The position numbers were made by a program, and so were the translations under genes. Below, in pieces: positions 56,095 to 64,000 of a stretch of DNA of 64,000 bases. Below the pieces are notes generated by a model. The model did not search any database. It had not been told where the DNA came from and worked only from the letters and a program-made list of their open reading frames with translations. Source of the stretch: Opitutia bacterium ISCC 52 (GTDB lineage: Bacteria > Verrucomicrobiota > Verrucomicrobiia > Opitutales > UBA2995); assembly GCA_014529675.2 (NCBI GenBank), contig CP076040.1:1674001-1738000 (forward strand), in the 5' to 3' direction. Within the stretch, counting starts at the first letter, position 1. Each line of letters starts with the position of its first letter.

Positions 56095-57369
56095 CTAATG
56101 GGAGACGGGCCTTTGCGATGCGCTATCGATGGCATAAAGTTCTGCCAATGGGATGCGAGTCACTTCGACGTCTTCCTTATTAACCGAGTAGATGACCCAG
56201 AGGTGTTTTCCGACCACTTCGGAATGCGGATACTGGAAACCTCCAGCCCCTTTTGATTTGCCTTCGTATCGCTGGCTAGGTGTACCAAACTTGATGACCG
56301 CCATGCGATCGAAGATGAGTCCATCCTTGGATAGGGAGATGGCCAGCATCTGCCTACCGCCCTGTCTTGCGGACATGAGCAGCGGATTGTTGATCACATA
56401 GAATTGACCGTCCGGCAGTTGCCCTGAATTGGCCCGTGCCCCTGTATCCGGAAAATTGGTACGTGTGGGCGCGCTCCATGTTTTCCCGTCATCAAAGGAG
56501 AACGAGGCATAGTGGCGACGGGGCCTTGAGGCCTCGATCTCGGCGCGAGTGGTTGCGTGAACTGTCCCCTGATTTCGATAAAGTCTTACCCAGGTCCTGT
56601 TGTCAAGGCGCCAAGGTTGGGTAGGCTCAGTCATGCGGTGTTCGTCATCGGAATCAGGCCACTGTCTTGGTCTAAAGAGTAACTGGGGTAAGTTGGCTGG
56701 TTCCTTGAAATAGGCGTTGAGCTTGGCAACCAGTGAAGGGTTGCCGGCGGGTATGGATGGATAGCCAGTTTCCGGCTTTGGGGATTCGTCGGACAGCCAG
56801 AAGACCGGCCCTACTGTTCCGTCCACACGCACCTCGCAAGCGAGTAAGCCGATCCGGGTGCGTGAGACTTCGTTGAAGCGATACACTTTTTCTCTCAAAG
56901 CCCGGTCGACACAGGTCACCGCATACAATTTACCATCTACTTCGGCAAAGCCCTGGGAAGTCTGAAATGGCTTGGGTATCTTGGCTACCGAGGCCGGGAC
57001 ATAGTCGGCGAGTGGAGGAAATAATCGCTTTTGTTTCGACCAGGTTTTTCCTTCATCGGTTGAGTAACGAAAGACACCATGCTGCCCGGCCGTATTTTCA
57101 TCTCGCGCCTGGTTATCCCAGGAAGCAAAGAGCACGCCTTTATAATAGCGAAGGAAACCGTGAAGGTTAAAGGTTCCTGTTTCCGGAGTCGCGTACAACA
57201 AGTTGGTGGTCTTGGTTTTCTCCAAAAAGTGGTAGCGAAATTCGGGTTCGTCCTGGATCGCCCACCTCACAACAGGTTGTTCGGTAGCCGTAAGGGTTAA
57301 GCTCGCAATAGTAAGTGCAAGAACGGAGCAGATCAGGAGGCTGAATCGTAGCGGGTATCGTTTGATCAT
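56095..57369 (-). CDS. Secreted BNR/sialidase-like protein, paralogue of 50794
   Basis: 424 residues with a signal peptide (MIKRYPLRFSLLICSVLALTI to about ATE). Nearly colinear with the protein at 50794: RYHFLEKTKTTNLLYATPE, GQHGVFRYSTDEGKTWS, KPFQTSQGFAEVDG, YRFNEVSRTRIGLLA and FPDTGARANSGQLPDGQ. It keeps the Asp-box turns STDEGKTW and SFDDGKTW. No known catalytic set. The pair flank the transporter, aldolase and dehydrogenase genes, so they probably came from a tandem duplication in the cluster. Confidence 0.75.
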   Translation of the reverse strand: MIKRYPLRFSLLICSVLALTIASLTLTATEQPVVRWAIQDEPEFRYHFLEKTKTTNLLYATPETGTFNLHGFLRYYKGVLFASWDNQARDENTAGQHGVFRYSTDEGKTWSKQKRLFPPLADYVPASVAKIPKPFQTSQGFAEVDGKLYAVTCVDRALREKVYRFNEVSRTRIGLLACEVRVDGTVGPVFWLSDESPKPETGYPSIPAGNPSLVAKLNAYFKEPANLPQLLFRPRQWPDSDDEHRMTEPTQPWRLDNRTWVRLYRNQGTVHATTRAEIEASRPRRHYASFSFDDGKTWSAPTRTNFPDTGARANSGQLPDGQFYVINNPLLMSARQGGRQMLAISLSKDGLIFDRMAVIKFGTPSQRYEGKSKGAGGFQYPHSEVVGKHLWVIYSVNKEDVEVTRIPLAELYAIDSASQRPVSH

Positions 57370-57408
57370 CGAGTTCGGTGATTAATTCTTTGGGTAAAGT
57401 TGAAGGTA

Positions 57409-58875
57409 TTAGTGTGATTCGAAAAAGTACTCAGGATACCGCCATTTCCAATCGGCACTCTTTTTGGGATTTCCATCTCCAATGGCAGTGATGATTTCAT
57501 CGATGTACTGTTGCAACACGTCGGGATGTCGTAAGGGGTCATTTGTCTTATCCTGCCAGGCGAAAAGCTGTTTCTTGAGTCGCTCGAGGATGACTTGATG
57601 GTCTCTATCGCCTGACAAGTTCTTGAATTCGTAGGGATCGTTCTCCAGGTCGTATAACTCGAATTCGGGAGCGTGTTTCATCGATCGATATCCGGCAGCA
57701 ATGGCAGGATTGGACTCGATGATGCTTGTACTTACTTTTGGAAAGTGACGTTCCATAACGAAATCGAATTCGGGATTTTCCAAGTGGGGCGCCAGGTTGT
57801 GAATCAGCTTGTATCGCTCACCCCGAACCGACCGTTGCGGGAAGAAGTTGAATAGTCCGTGCAAATGCCACTCGGCAAACAAGTAGGGGCGCCATTCCGG
57901 CTTCTTACCTTTTAGCAGAGGAAGCAGTGAACGTCCTGGCAGAGAGTTTGGCGCATCCACTCTAGACGCTTCGAGGATGGTCGGTAACAAATCGATCGTG
58001 GAGACGAGCTCTCGTCTTCCTTGACCCGCTTTGCTTATGCCGGGCCACGAAGCAATCAGCGGAATGCGCAGGCCACTTTCCAGGCAGGTTCGCTTGCCTC
58101 GAAGCAAGTCGGCTCCGTGATCGCCGAGATAGATGACGAGCGTATTGTCTGATTTGCCGCTCCTCTTCAACTTCTGCAGGAGATCTCCAATCAGCGTATC
58201 CAAACGATTCATACAGTTGTAGTGGTCGGCTGTTTGCTGCCGCAGGTCGGGATGATCGACTCCCATGTAGGCGAGCGGTTTTACGTCCGCTCCCGTGAGC
58301 GGTTTTTCTGGGAGGTTCTCCACTTGCGGGATAAAAGGCCGGTGGGCATCCGGATAATTGACCATGAGGAAGAAAGGATCCTCGGAAGCCTTCATAAATT
58401 CGCCTGCCAAACTCGCGTATCGACCGAGTTTCTTGCGACCGAAGTTGGCAGTTGGTATTTCTTTGAAGTCGAACGGAAAAGCGGAGGCGGGATTGATGTG
58501 AAGCTTTCCGATGATCCCGGTGCGATATCCCGCATCCTTAAGACTGCGGACGACGTTCGGCGTATCTTTTTGATACATCCGAAAGTCCCAGGTCGCCAAA
58601 CCGATCTGGCCATTCTGGTGGGGATAAAGTCCGGTAAGAATCGAAGAACGGGATTGGCTGCAACCGGCTTGGGTTACAAAGGCTCGATCGAAACGCACGC
58701 CGGTCTCCGCCAGCTTATCCAGATTCGGTGTCTGCACATAAGGTTCCCCATAACAACTCAGTTCGGGGCCATTGTCCTCGGAAGTGATCAGCAGAATGTT
58801 GGGCCGGATGTTTTCACCACAGGCTAGAACCGCGGCCAGAATGAGTCCGCTTAATGAATAATGGATAACCTTCAT
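57409..58875 (-). CDS. Secreted sulfatase with unusual CSQSR motif, possible lipoprotein
   Basis: 488 residues. The leader MKVIHYSLSGLILAAVLAC ends with Cys19 in a lipobox-like VLAC. ILLITSEDNGPELSCYG starts the fold. The activation motif is C72-S-Q-S-R, with Gln where Pro is standard, then GKLHIN in place of GKWHLG, and YLGDHGADLLRGKRT. The HGAD/GKRT region resembles heparan N-sulfatase (sulfamidase)-like enzymes. Whether a maturase still converts Cys72 is the open point. Paralogue of 60175. Confidence 0.85.
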   Translation of the reverse strand: MKVIHYSLSGLILAAVLACGENIRPNILLITSEDNGPELSCYGEPYVQTPNLDKLAETGVRFDRAFVTQAGCSQSRSSILTGLYPHQNGQIGLATWDFRMYQKDTPNVVRSLKDAGYRTGIIGKLHINPASAFPFDFKEIPTANFGRKKLGRYASLAGEFMKASEDPFFLMVNYPDAHRPFIPQVENLPEKPLTGADVKPLAYMGVDHPDLRQQTADHYNCMNRLDTLIGDLLQKLKRSGKSDNTLVIYLGDHGADLLRGKRTCLESGLRIPLIASWPGISKAGQGRRELVSTIDLLPTILEASRVDAPNSLPGRSLLPLLKGKKPEWRPYLFAEWHLHGLFNFFPQRSVRGERYKLIHNLAPHLENPEFDFVMERHFPKVSTSIIESNPAIAAGYRSMKHAPEFELYDLENDPYEFKNLSGDRDHQVILERLKKQLFAWQDKTNDPLRHPDVLQQYIDEIITAIGDGNPKKSADWKWRYPEYFFESH

Positions 58876-59040
58876 GTCGATAAATAGTCTTGTTTCGATG
58901 TCATGGGGTAGTGTCTGGCGACAATTTGAATCGATCTACCAGCGTAATCATGCGTTTCCGAATCACAGATTCAAGGGCTTCACTGTGGTTCTATTAAGGA
59001 ACCAGAAGAAAAAGCTAATTCTCCCCCTATTCTTTAACCG

Positions 59041-60129
59041 TTAGGCTTCGCGATGCGAGATGCTGTCTCCTTCCACGAAATCGGGGATCAACAAAACGGA
59101 TTTCGGCTTTGTGGAGGTATTGTGGATCAGTCTCTTGATGTTGCGGTACAACTTTCCGGCAAACAGGATGGGGCTTTGCTCATAACGGGCAGGAGTGGGC
59201 CTAAGGTAGCGTTGAAAATACTCTGATCCCCGGCATATCAGGGAAACATCATTCGGAACACGCAAGCCCCTTTGGGTGAGCGCGCTGAATACCGTCAAAT
59301 ACTGGAATGCATTGTTAACCAGCATGGCGGTGGGCTTGGAGCGCTGTTTCATGAGCCGATTTACTATGTGTATTATGCGATTAACCGAGGAATCCAGATG
59401 CACAATGTTTCCTACTGCTGGATTATCTTCAAAATGTTCGTTAATGCCTTCGAGAAATCCAGTTTCACTTCGAATGTCTCCAGCCAGTAGCGGTGGAGGA
59501 GTTAGGTAAACAATGTTCCGATGTCCCAAGCGTCGCAAAGTCGCTACGGCATGGCGACAAAGCGCCTGATAATCAACGTCTACATAAGGCAAATCTATTC
59601 CCTGATGACAGGAACCAGCGATCAGGCAGGGTATGTTGTTTAAACAGAACCAATTTTGGACGGCTTTATTAGATGCCACCAGCATCCAACAATCGCACCT
59701 CTCCTGTTCAACTAATCGTTGAATAGCCTTTTCCGAACCCGTCTTGAAGTATTGGTTTCCATCGTAATATTTCAGAACATACTCGTCTTTTGCCAGCCGG
59801 TCGCGCAAAGCGTCAATATAGAGAATCTTTCTGGGATAAACGGTTTCGATTGGACTGGGAGAAAGGACTCCAACGACATGACTTTTCTTCGTGGTTAGCT
59901 TGGAGGAATTCCTGGTAATTCGAACGCCTTGTCTGTTAATGATTTTAATCATCCCTTCCATTTCCAGGATCTTAAGAGCTGCCCTCAGGCTGTTTCGACC
60001 TACCCCAAGGTCCTTGGACAGTCTTCGCTCGCCAGGAAGCCAATCGCTCCAATCGCCATCAAGAATACCATTCCTGATAACGGTTACCGTCTGATCAATT
60101 ACGGAAACTCTATCAACCGTCAAAGGCAT
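59041..60129 (-). CDS. GntR-type HTH / LacI-type sensor hybrid regulator
   Basis: 362 residues. Residues ~10-75 are a GntR winged helix (LPGERRLSKDLGVGRNSLRA, ILEMEGMIKIINRQGV). Residues ~85-355 are a periplasmic-binding-protein-like sensor of the LacI/GalR type (HVVGVLSPSP, LRRLGHRNIVYLTPP, GLRVPNDVSLICRGSEYFQR). This mix is typical of sugar-responsive regulators in Verrucomicrobiota and Lentisphaerota. It lies between two paralogous sulfatase genes inside the long minus-strand cluster, and is the obvious local regulator of it. Confidence 0.88.
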   Translation of the reverse strand: MPLTVDRVSVIDQTVTVIRNGILDGDWSDWLPGERRLSKDLGVGRNSLRAALKILEMEGMIKIINRQGVRITRNSSKLTTKKSHVVGVLSPSPIETVYPRKILYIDALRDRLAKDEYVLKYYDGNQYFKTGSEKAIQRLVEQERCDCWMLVASNKAVQNWFCLNNIPCLIAGSCHQGIDLPYVDVDYQALCRHAVATLRRLGHRNIVYLTPPPLLAGDIRSETGFLEGINEHFEDNPAVGNIVHLDSSVNRIIHIVNRLMKQRSKPTAMLVNNAFQYLTVFSALTQRGLRVPNDVSLICRGSEYFQRYLRPTPARYEQSPILFAGKLYRNIKRLIHNTSTKPKSVLLIPDFVEGDSISHREA

Positions 60130-60174
60130 GAGAAACGACGTTATGGAAGGATGTTTTGTGTAAATCCCAAAGAA

Positions 60175-61725
60175 TTAATCCTCTAAGCGATTTATTTTAT
60201 TAGTTAGGTTGGTGTGATCAAAGTAATCGGGATAGCTCCAAGGTTTTTCTCGGGATTGGCGTTTGCTGGAGATGGCACGGACTTCGGTGGTCAACCGTTT
60301 GAGGTTTCGGGGATCGAGAAGTGGGTCGTGCGTACGGTCTCGCCAGGCGAGGATTTGCTGTTGGAGCTCATTCAAAACCTCGGCGTGGGCGGGCTTGTCG
60401 GCGAGATTGTGAAACTCAAAGGGATCCAATTTCAGATCATAAAGCTCGAAGCGGGGCGGCTGTCGCATCAGAGCGTAGGCACGACGGACCTCCTCAGCGG
60501 CGGCCGCGATGACGGCTTGAGGATCAAAGGACTTGTGAGGGTCGTTGAACTTCGCCTCTCCGACCAGCTTGGTGAGCGTGAACTCGTAGTCAGGATGAAC
60601 CTCACCGGAGAGGAGATTCTCGATCAGCTTGAAGCGATCGTTACGGACGGTCCGCTGAGGGAAGAAGCTGGTCGCGCTGTGAGTGTGATACTCGGTGAAC
60701 AGGTAGGTGCGCCAGGCGGGAGTGCCAGGCTGGAAAAGGGGCTGAAGGGGACGACCCGGCAGGTTAGGGACCGGCATCGCCCCGGCTGCTTCCAAAAGGG
60801 TAGGCATCAAGTCGATGGTAGAGACTAGGTCATCCCGTTGTTGGGGCGAGATTCGTCCCGGCCAGCGAAGGAGCAAAGGAATGCGGACGCCTCCTTCATA
60901 GCTGGTGCGCTTGCCTCGAAGCATATCTGCGCCGTGGTCCCCAAGGTAGATGACGATGGTATCGCCGGCCTTGCCGGAGCGCTCAAGAACGGCAAGGAGA
61001 TCGCCGATCAAGGTGTCCATTCGGCTGAGGCAATTGTAATAGTCGGCGATCATTTCCCGCATGGCCGGGTCGTCCAATCCCATGTAAGTCATGGGTTTGA
61101 CCTCGTCACCGGTTTGCGGATCTGCCGGCAAACCGTCGACCTGGCGAATCCAGGGGTCGTGCGGGTCGGGGTAATTGACGCTGAGGAAGAAGGGCGCATC
61201 CCCTCCGTTTATAAAGGTCTCCGCGTGTTTTGCATAATCTCCGAGATTCTCCCGGGCGAAATTAGCGTTCGTGATGTGGTGGACATCAAAGGGAAAAGCG
61301 GAAGCTGGATTTATGTGGAGCTTGCCGATGAGCCCCGTGCGATACCCTGCGGCCTGGAGGCTCTTGGGTAGATTCGGTGTGTCCTCGCGATAGAGTCGGA
61401 AGTTCCAAGTCGCCAATCCGATCTGGCCGTGCTGGTGAGGATAGAGACCGGTGAGGAAACTGGCGCGACTTTGGCTGCAACCAGCTTGGGCGACATAGGC
61501 GCGACGAAAGAGGAGTCCTTCAGTGGCCAAATGGTCCAGGTGAGGCGTTCGTGCATAGGGGTCGCCATAGCACCCGAGCTCGGGACCATTGTCCTCCGAG
61601 ACAATCAGCAGGATGTTGGGACGGTTGTCTTCAGCGCTTCCTTCGGTCGCAAGTAGGCAGCTGGCTAGTACACAGGCGCTGATGGCTGACAGGAGAAGAG
61701 AACGGGGAATAAGGTCTAACTTCAT
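60175..61725 (-). CDS. Secreted sulfatase with unusual CSQSR motif (paralogue)
   Basis: 516 residues, signal peptide to about EGSAED. ILLIVSEDNGPELGCYG, activation motif C83-S-Q-S-R (again Gln for Pro), GKLHIN, NYPDPHDPW, YLGDHGADMLRGKRT. It shares with 57409 the stretch QAGCSQSRxSxLTGLYPHQ and the GLATW that follows. The C-terminal segment is about 30 residues longer. Sulfamidase-like activity is suggested by the HGAD/GKRT block but not proven. It is 9 bp after the sulfatase-sialidase fusion gene. Confidence 0.85.
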   Translation of the reverse strand: MKLDLIPRSLLLSAISACVLASCLLATEGSAEDNRPNILLIVSEDNGPELGCYGDPYARTPHLDHLATEGLLFRRAYVAQAGCSQSRASFLTGLYPHQHGQIGLATWNFRLYREDTPNLPKSLQAAGYRTGLIGKLHINPASAFPFDVHHITNANFARENLGDYAKHAETFINGGDAPFFLSVNYPDPHDPWIRQVDGLPADPQTGDEVKPMTYMGLDDPAMREMIADYYNCLSRMDTLIGDLLAVLERSGKAGDTIVIYLGDHGADMLRGKRTSYEGGVRIPLLLRWPGRISPQQRDDLVSTIDLMPTLLEAAGAMPVPNLPGRPLQPLFQPGTPAWRTYLFTEYHTHSATSFFPQRTVRNDRFKLIENLLSGEVHPDYEFTLTKLVGEAKFNDPHKSFDPQAVIAAAAEEVRRAYALMRQPPRFELYDLKLDPFEFHNLADKPAHAEVLNELQQQILAWRDRTHDPLLDPRNLKRLTTEVRAISSKRQSREKPWSYPDYFDHTNLTNKINRLED

Positions 61726-61734
61726 GGAGCGGTG

Positions 61735-64000
61735 TTAGGGTTGGCCCAGCCACTCGAGGTTGAAGTGGGCTAGAGTGAGATTGGCATAAGCCCAGTCGCG
61801 ATTGCGTTTTATTTTGGGAGGGTCCACACCGCTTTCATAAAAGCAAAGAATAGATCCGTCTGGCAGTACTGCCAAGTCGCTGTATGCGCTGGGCCCGTCC
61901 TCTAGTAATTTTTGCACTGGCCAGGTGAGGCCACCGTCATGACTGAGCTTGATGGTAACGTCGTGTCGTGCGGAGTGCTTTCGTTTGGTGGTGTGAGGAT
62001 TGGAAAACAGAAGGACCGAACCAAGAACACCATCAGCGCCCTGGTGGGCAACGATTCCTGCCATGCAACCGGGTTCAAGAAGATCCTCCACGATCTGAGG
62101 CTCCGACCAGTTCGTAGCGCCATCGTCGCTATAGCTGGCAAGACGGCGGTTGCGTTCGTGTGAATTCCGCACGGTCATGATCACCCGCCCATCGGCCAAC
62201 TGGGCTACGTTGGGTTCTCCGCCTTCACGGATTGCAAGGTCTCCGGCCTGCCAGCTGGCTCCGTTGTCATCGCTGAAAATTACGCTTGTTGCTTTTCGCA
62301 GCGGAGCATTTTCTTCGTAGGTGGCCAGCCAAAAGGGTACTATTAATCGGCCATTCGCTAACTGAATTGCGTGTCCCGGGCCGGAAGCAATTGCCTGCCA
62401 ATCTAGTTCATCCCGAAACTGATCCATGGCATAGGTAATCTCGACCGGTTTACTCCAGCTGAGTCCGTCATCTTTGCTTACCATGTAAAATGCACGGGCA
62501 TATTCGACGCAGTAAACCATATGCACCAAACCGTCCTTACCGGCGATGACCATTGGGTTGTTGACGGTCTGCTCATCCGGACCTCCCATGTCCTTGCCTC
62601 GTTTGCTTTCAGGCATATGAGGATTGCGCGGAAGCCTGGGACCCATATGAGCTACCTGCTTGGCCGGTGAAAACGTCTTTCCACCATCCGTGCTGCGCCG
62701 CATATGTATTTCAATTTCACCCCGGTCAGCTTCCCTTAATTTCCTGGCTTCGCAGTAGGCGAGGATGGTTCCTTTGGCGGTGACGACGATGCCTGGAATT
62801 CGATAGACGGAATAGCCGTCTGTTTTTTCCTCGAACAGCACTTGTTTGTTGAGGAAGGGTTCTTCGTTTGCTGCTGAGGCGAAGGCCTGCTGCTCATTCA
62901 TTTTTGCCCGCAGCTCGTCCAGGACTCTGGAGTTGGCAGGTTCATCGACAACATTGGCGTTTTCGATCCGGTAGTCTCCTCGTGGTGTCACGCTCGATAC
63001 ATCGGTATAGTCGTAAAGTTCTTCCGCGATCACCTCGCGGGAAGAGAAATCAACCCAGCGTCCATAGCGGTGAGTGGGCGTGCGGATGGAATAGCCCATG
63101 ACTTCCGGTTCGCTCTTGCTGAAGGGGCGGGCGAACTGACTGCGGACGATGTCGCGGCCGGGGGCATTAGGGTTGTCCAGGAGATGACGAAAGCTCGTGC
63201 CATCCAGCGGCCAGGGGGTCTCCAATCCGGCCAGATCCGCCAGAGTTGGATAAAGATCAACAAGCTCGACCAAGGAATCCGTTGGTATCCCCGGTTGATC
63301 CATCCCGGGAATCCGGACGATCAAGGGGACCCGCGTGTCCAACTCGAAGTTGGTCCCTTTACACCAGCGTTGTGTTTCCCCCAGGGCAAAGCCATGGTCT
63401 CCCCACAGAACTACGATCGTGTTGTCCGCCTCACCCAACTCTTCCAGCTTCTCGAGCAGTTTCCCCACTTGCGTATCCACATAGCTGACACACGCGTAGT
63501 AACCGTGCCGAAGGATGCGGGTTTGCTCGGCATTGAGTTGCTCGTCCCGGGGCATGTCGACATAGCCTCCCAGTTCGCGGTGAAAATGGTAGGCTGATTC
63601 CGGGGCGTCTTTCACTTCCCTGGGTTCGCCTTCAAGGGCAAACGCCTCGGGGTCATACCAGTCCCAATATTTCTTGGGGGCGTTGAAGGGCAGGTGCGGC
63701 TTGAAGAATCCCACAGCGAGGAAGAAGGGTTTTTCCTGCAGGGATAACTCCTCCAGGGTCTTGATGGCCAGATTGGCCAGCTTGCCGTCCGTATAGCCGT
63801 CGTCCGGCACATCGGCTCTTTCGTAGGACGGGCCCTTGCCGGAATAACCTTGGTTTTCCGGCAGGTAGTAGTTCTTCCAATCTGGCTTATGGAGTATGGC
63901 CGGAGTCGTCCAGGATGCATCGTCCTTCTCCTTGGCATTGCCGCTGATGATCTTGCCCAGGCTGAGTGCGGTATAGCCGTGCCGCATAAAGGCTTGGGGC
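61735..64000 (-). CDS. Sulfatase-sialidase fusion protein (5' end outside window)
   Basis: 754 residues are visible; the frame runs through the right edge (PQAF precedes the first internal Met), so the signal peptide and formylglycine motif are not seen. Residues ~1-380: C-terminal two thirds of an iduronate-2-sulfatase-like enzyme (SLGKIISG, AVGFFKPHLPFNAPKKYW, WGDHGFALGETQRWCKGTNFE). Residues ~395-754: a sialidase with the arginine motif YRIPG and Asp boxes STDGGKTF, SKDDGLSW, SDDNGASW and SHDGGLTW, so a GH33-like propeller. A two-enzyme protein for a sulfated, acidic glycan. The first visible gene of the cluster. Confidence 0.88.
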   Translation of the reverse strand, partial: PQAFMRHGYTALSLGKIISGNAKEKDDASWTTPAILHKPDWKNYYLPENQGYSGKGPSYERADVPDDGYTDGKLANLAIKTLEELSLQEKPFFLAVGFFKPHLPFNAPKKYWDWYDPEAFALEGEPREVKDAPESAYHFHRELGGYVDMPRDEQLNAEQTRILRHGYYACVSYVDTQVGKLLEKLEELGEADNTIVVLWGDHGFALGETQRWCKGTNFELDTRVPLIVRIPGMDQPGIPTDSLVELVDLYPTLADLAGLETPWPLDGTSFRHLLDNPNAPGRDIVRSQFARPFSKSEPEVMGYSIRTPTHRYGRWVDFSSREVIAEELYDYTDVSSVTPRGDYRIENANVVDEPANSRVLDELRAKMNEQQAFASAANEEPFLNKQVLFEEKTDGYSVYRIPGIVVTAKGTILAYCEARKLREADRGEIEIHMRRSTDGGKTFSPAKQVAHMGPRLPRNPHMPESKRGKDMGGPDEQTVNNPMVIAGKDGLVHMVYCVEYARAFYMVSKDDGLSWSKPVEITYAMDQFRDELDWQAIASGPGHAIQLANGRLIVPFWLATYEENAPLRKATSVIFSDDNGASWQAGDLAIREGGEPNVAQLADGRVIMTVRNSHERNRRLASYSDDGATNWSEPQIVEDLLEPGCMAGIVAHQGADGVLGSVLLFSNPHTTKRKHSARHDVTIKLSHDGGLTWPVQKLLEDGPSAYSDLAVLPDGSILCFYESGVDPPKIKRNRDWAYANLTLAHFNLEWLGQP

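Noticed and set aside
58976-59012. Hairpin GGTTC/GAACC after the GntR/LacI gene as terminator
   Set aside because: Five-base stem, no clear T-run on the 3' side of the minus strand.

Overview
The window looks like a chromosomal segment of a heterotrophic bacterium of the PVC superphylum, most likely Verrucomicrobiota of the Opitutia/Puniceicoccales type; Lentisphaerota or Planctomycetota are the alternatives. The reasons are the extreme density of secreted type I sulfatases (twelve open genes plus a chimeric remnant), PVC-type membrane-bound dehydrogenases with FG-GAP or cytochrome c domains, Asp-box (BNR) sialidase-like proteins and paired sodium/solute symporters. There is no marker gene, so the assignment is an inference.

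Layout. 1-13580 is almost all minus strand: a partial FG-GAP/PVC-dehydrogenase protein, a sulfatase, a frameshifted plus-strand metallophosphoesterase, a run of small secreted or soluble proteins (alpha/beta hydrolase, VOC protein, LamG-like protein, PQQ-propeller protein), a cytochrome c-bearing PVC dehydrogenase and a sulfatase. 13735-18429 is a plus-strand tandem of three sulfatases. 18625-20430 is a gene graveyard holding a TolC-type remnant and a matrixin-like remnant. 20479-28569 is a complete, compact minus-strand operon for 4-hydroxybenzoate and protocatechuate breakdown (marR, pobA, pcaH, pcaG, pcaF, pcaB, pcaD, pcaC, fused 3-oxoadipate CoA-transferase). A perfect 24-bp palindrome lies just upstream of the MarR gene. 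28895-31639 holds a small secreted unknown, an orphan tRNA 3' end (old integration scar) and a Tat-type sialidase.

31640-44305 (minus) has a sulfatase, an FG-GAP protein, another sulfatase, a chimeric sulfatase remnant, and a set consisting of sulfatase, SSS transporter, NanA/DapA-type lyase, AGE-type epimerase and sialidase. That set faces a divergent AraC regulator (44483-45286). 45886-64000 is one long minus-strand cluster: sulfatase-sialidase fusion, sulfatase, GntR/LacI hybrid regulator, sulfatase, BNR protein, SSS transporter, HpaI-type aldolase, aldehyde dehydrogenase, second BNR protein, enoyl-CoA hydratase, CaiB-type CoA-transferase, GH88 hydrolase and a choline-sulfatase-like enzyme.

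Working together, the sulfatases, sialidase-like proteins and GH88 enzyme would strip and depolymerise a sulfated substrate, the two SSS carriers would import products, and two different intracellular routes (epimerase/lyase, and aldehyde dehydrogenase/CoA-transferase/hydratase/aldolase) would process them. The CoA-dependent arm beside sulfatases is the best candidate for an undescribed pathway.

Short palindromic REP-like elements recur between genes (2504, 11932, 15215, 16889, 45379). One REPIN-like pair lies inside the start of a sulfatase gene. A 166-bp element with near-perfect 21-bp terminal inverted repeats supplies the stop codon of the lyase gene.
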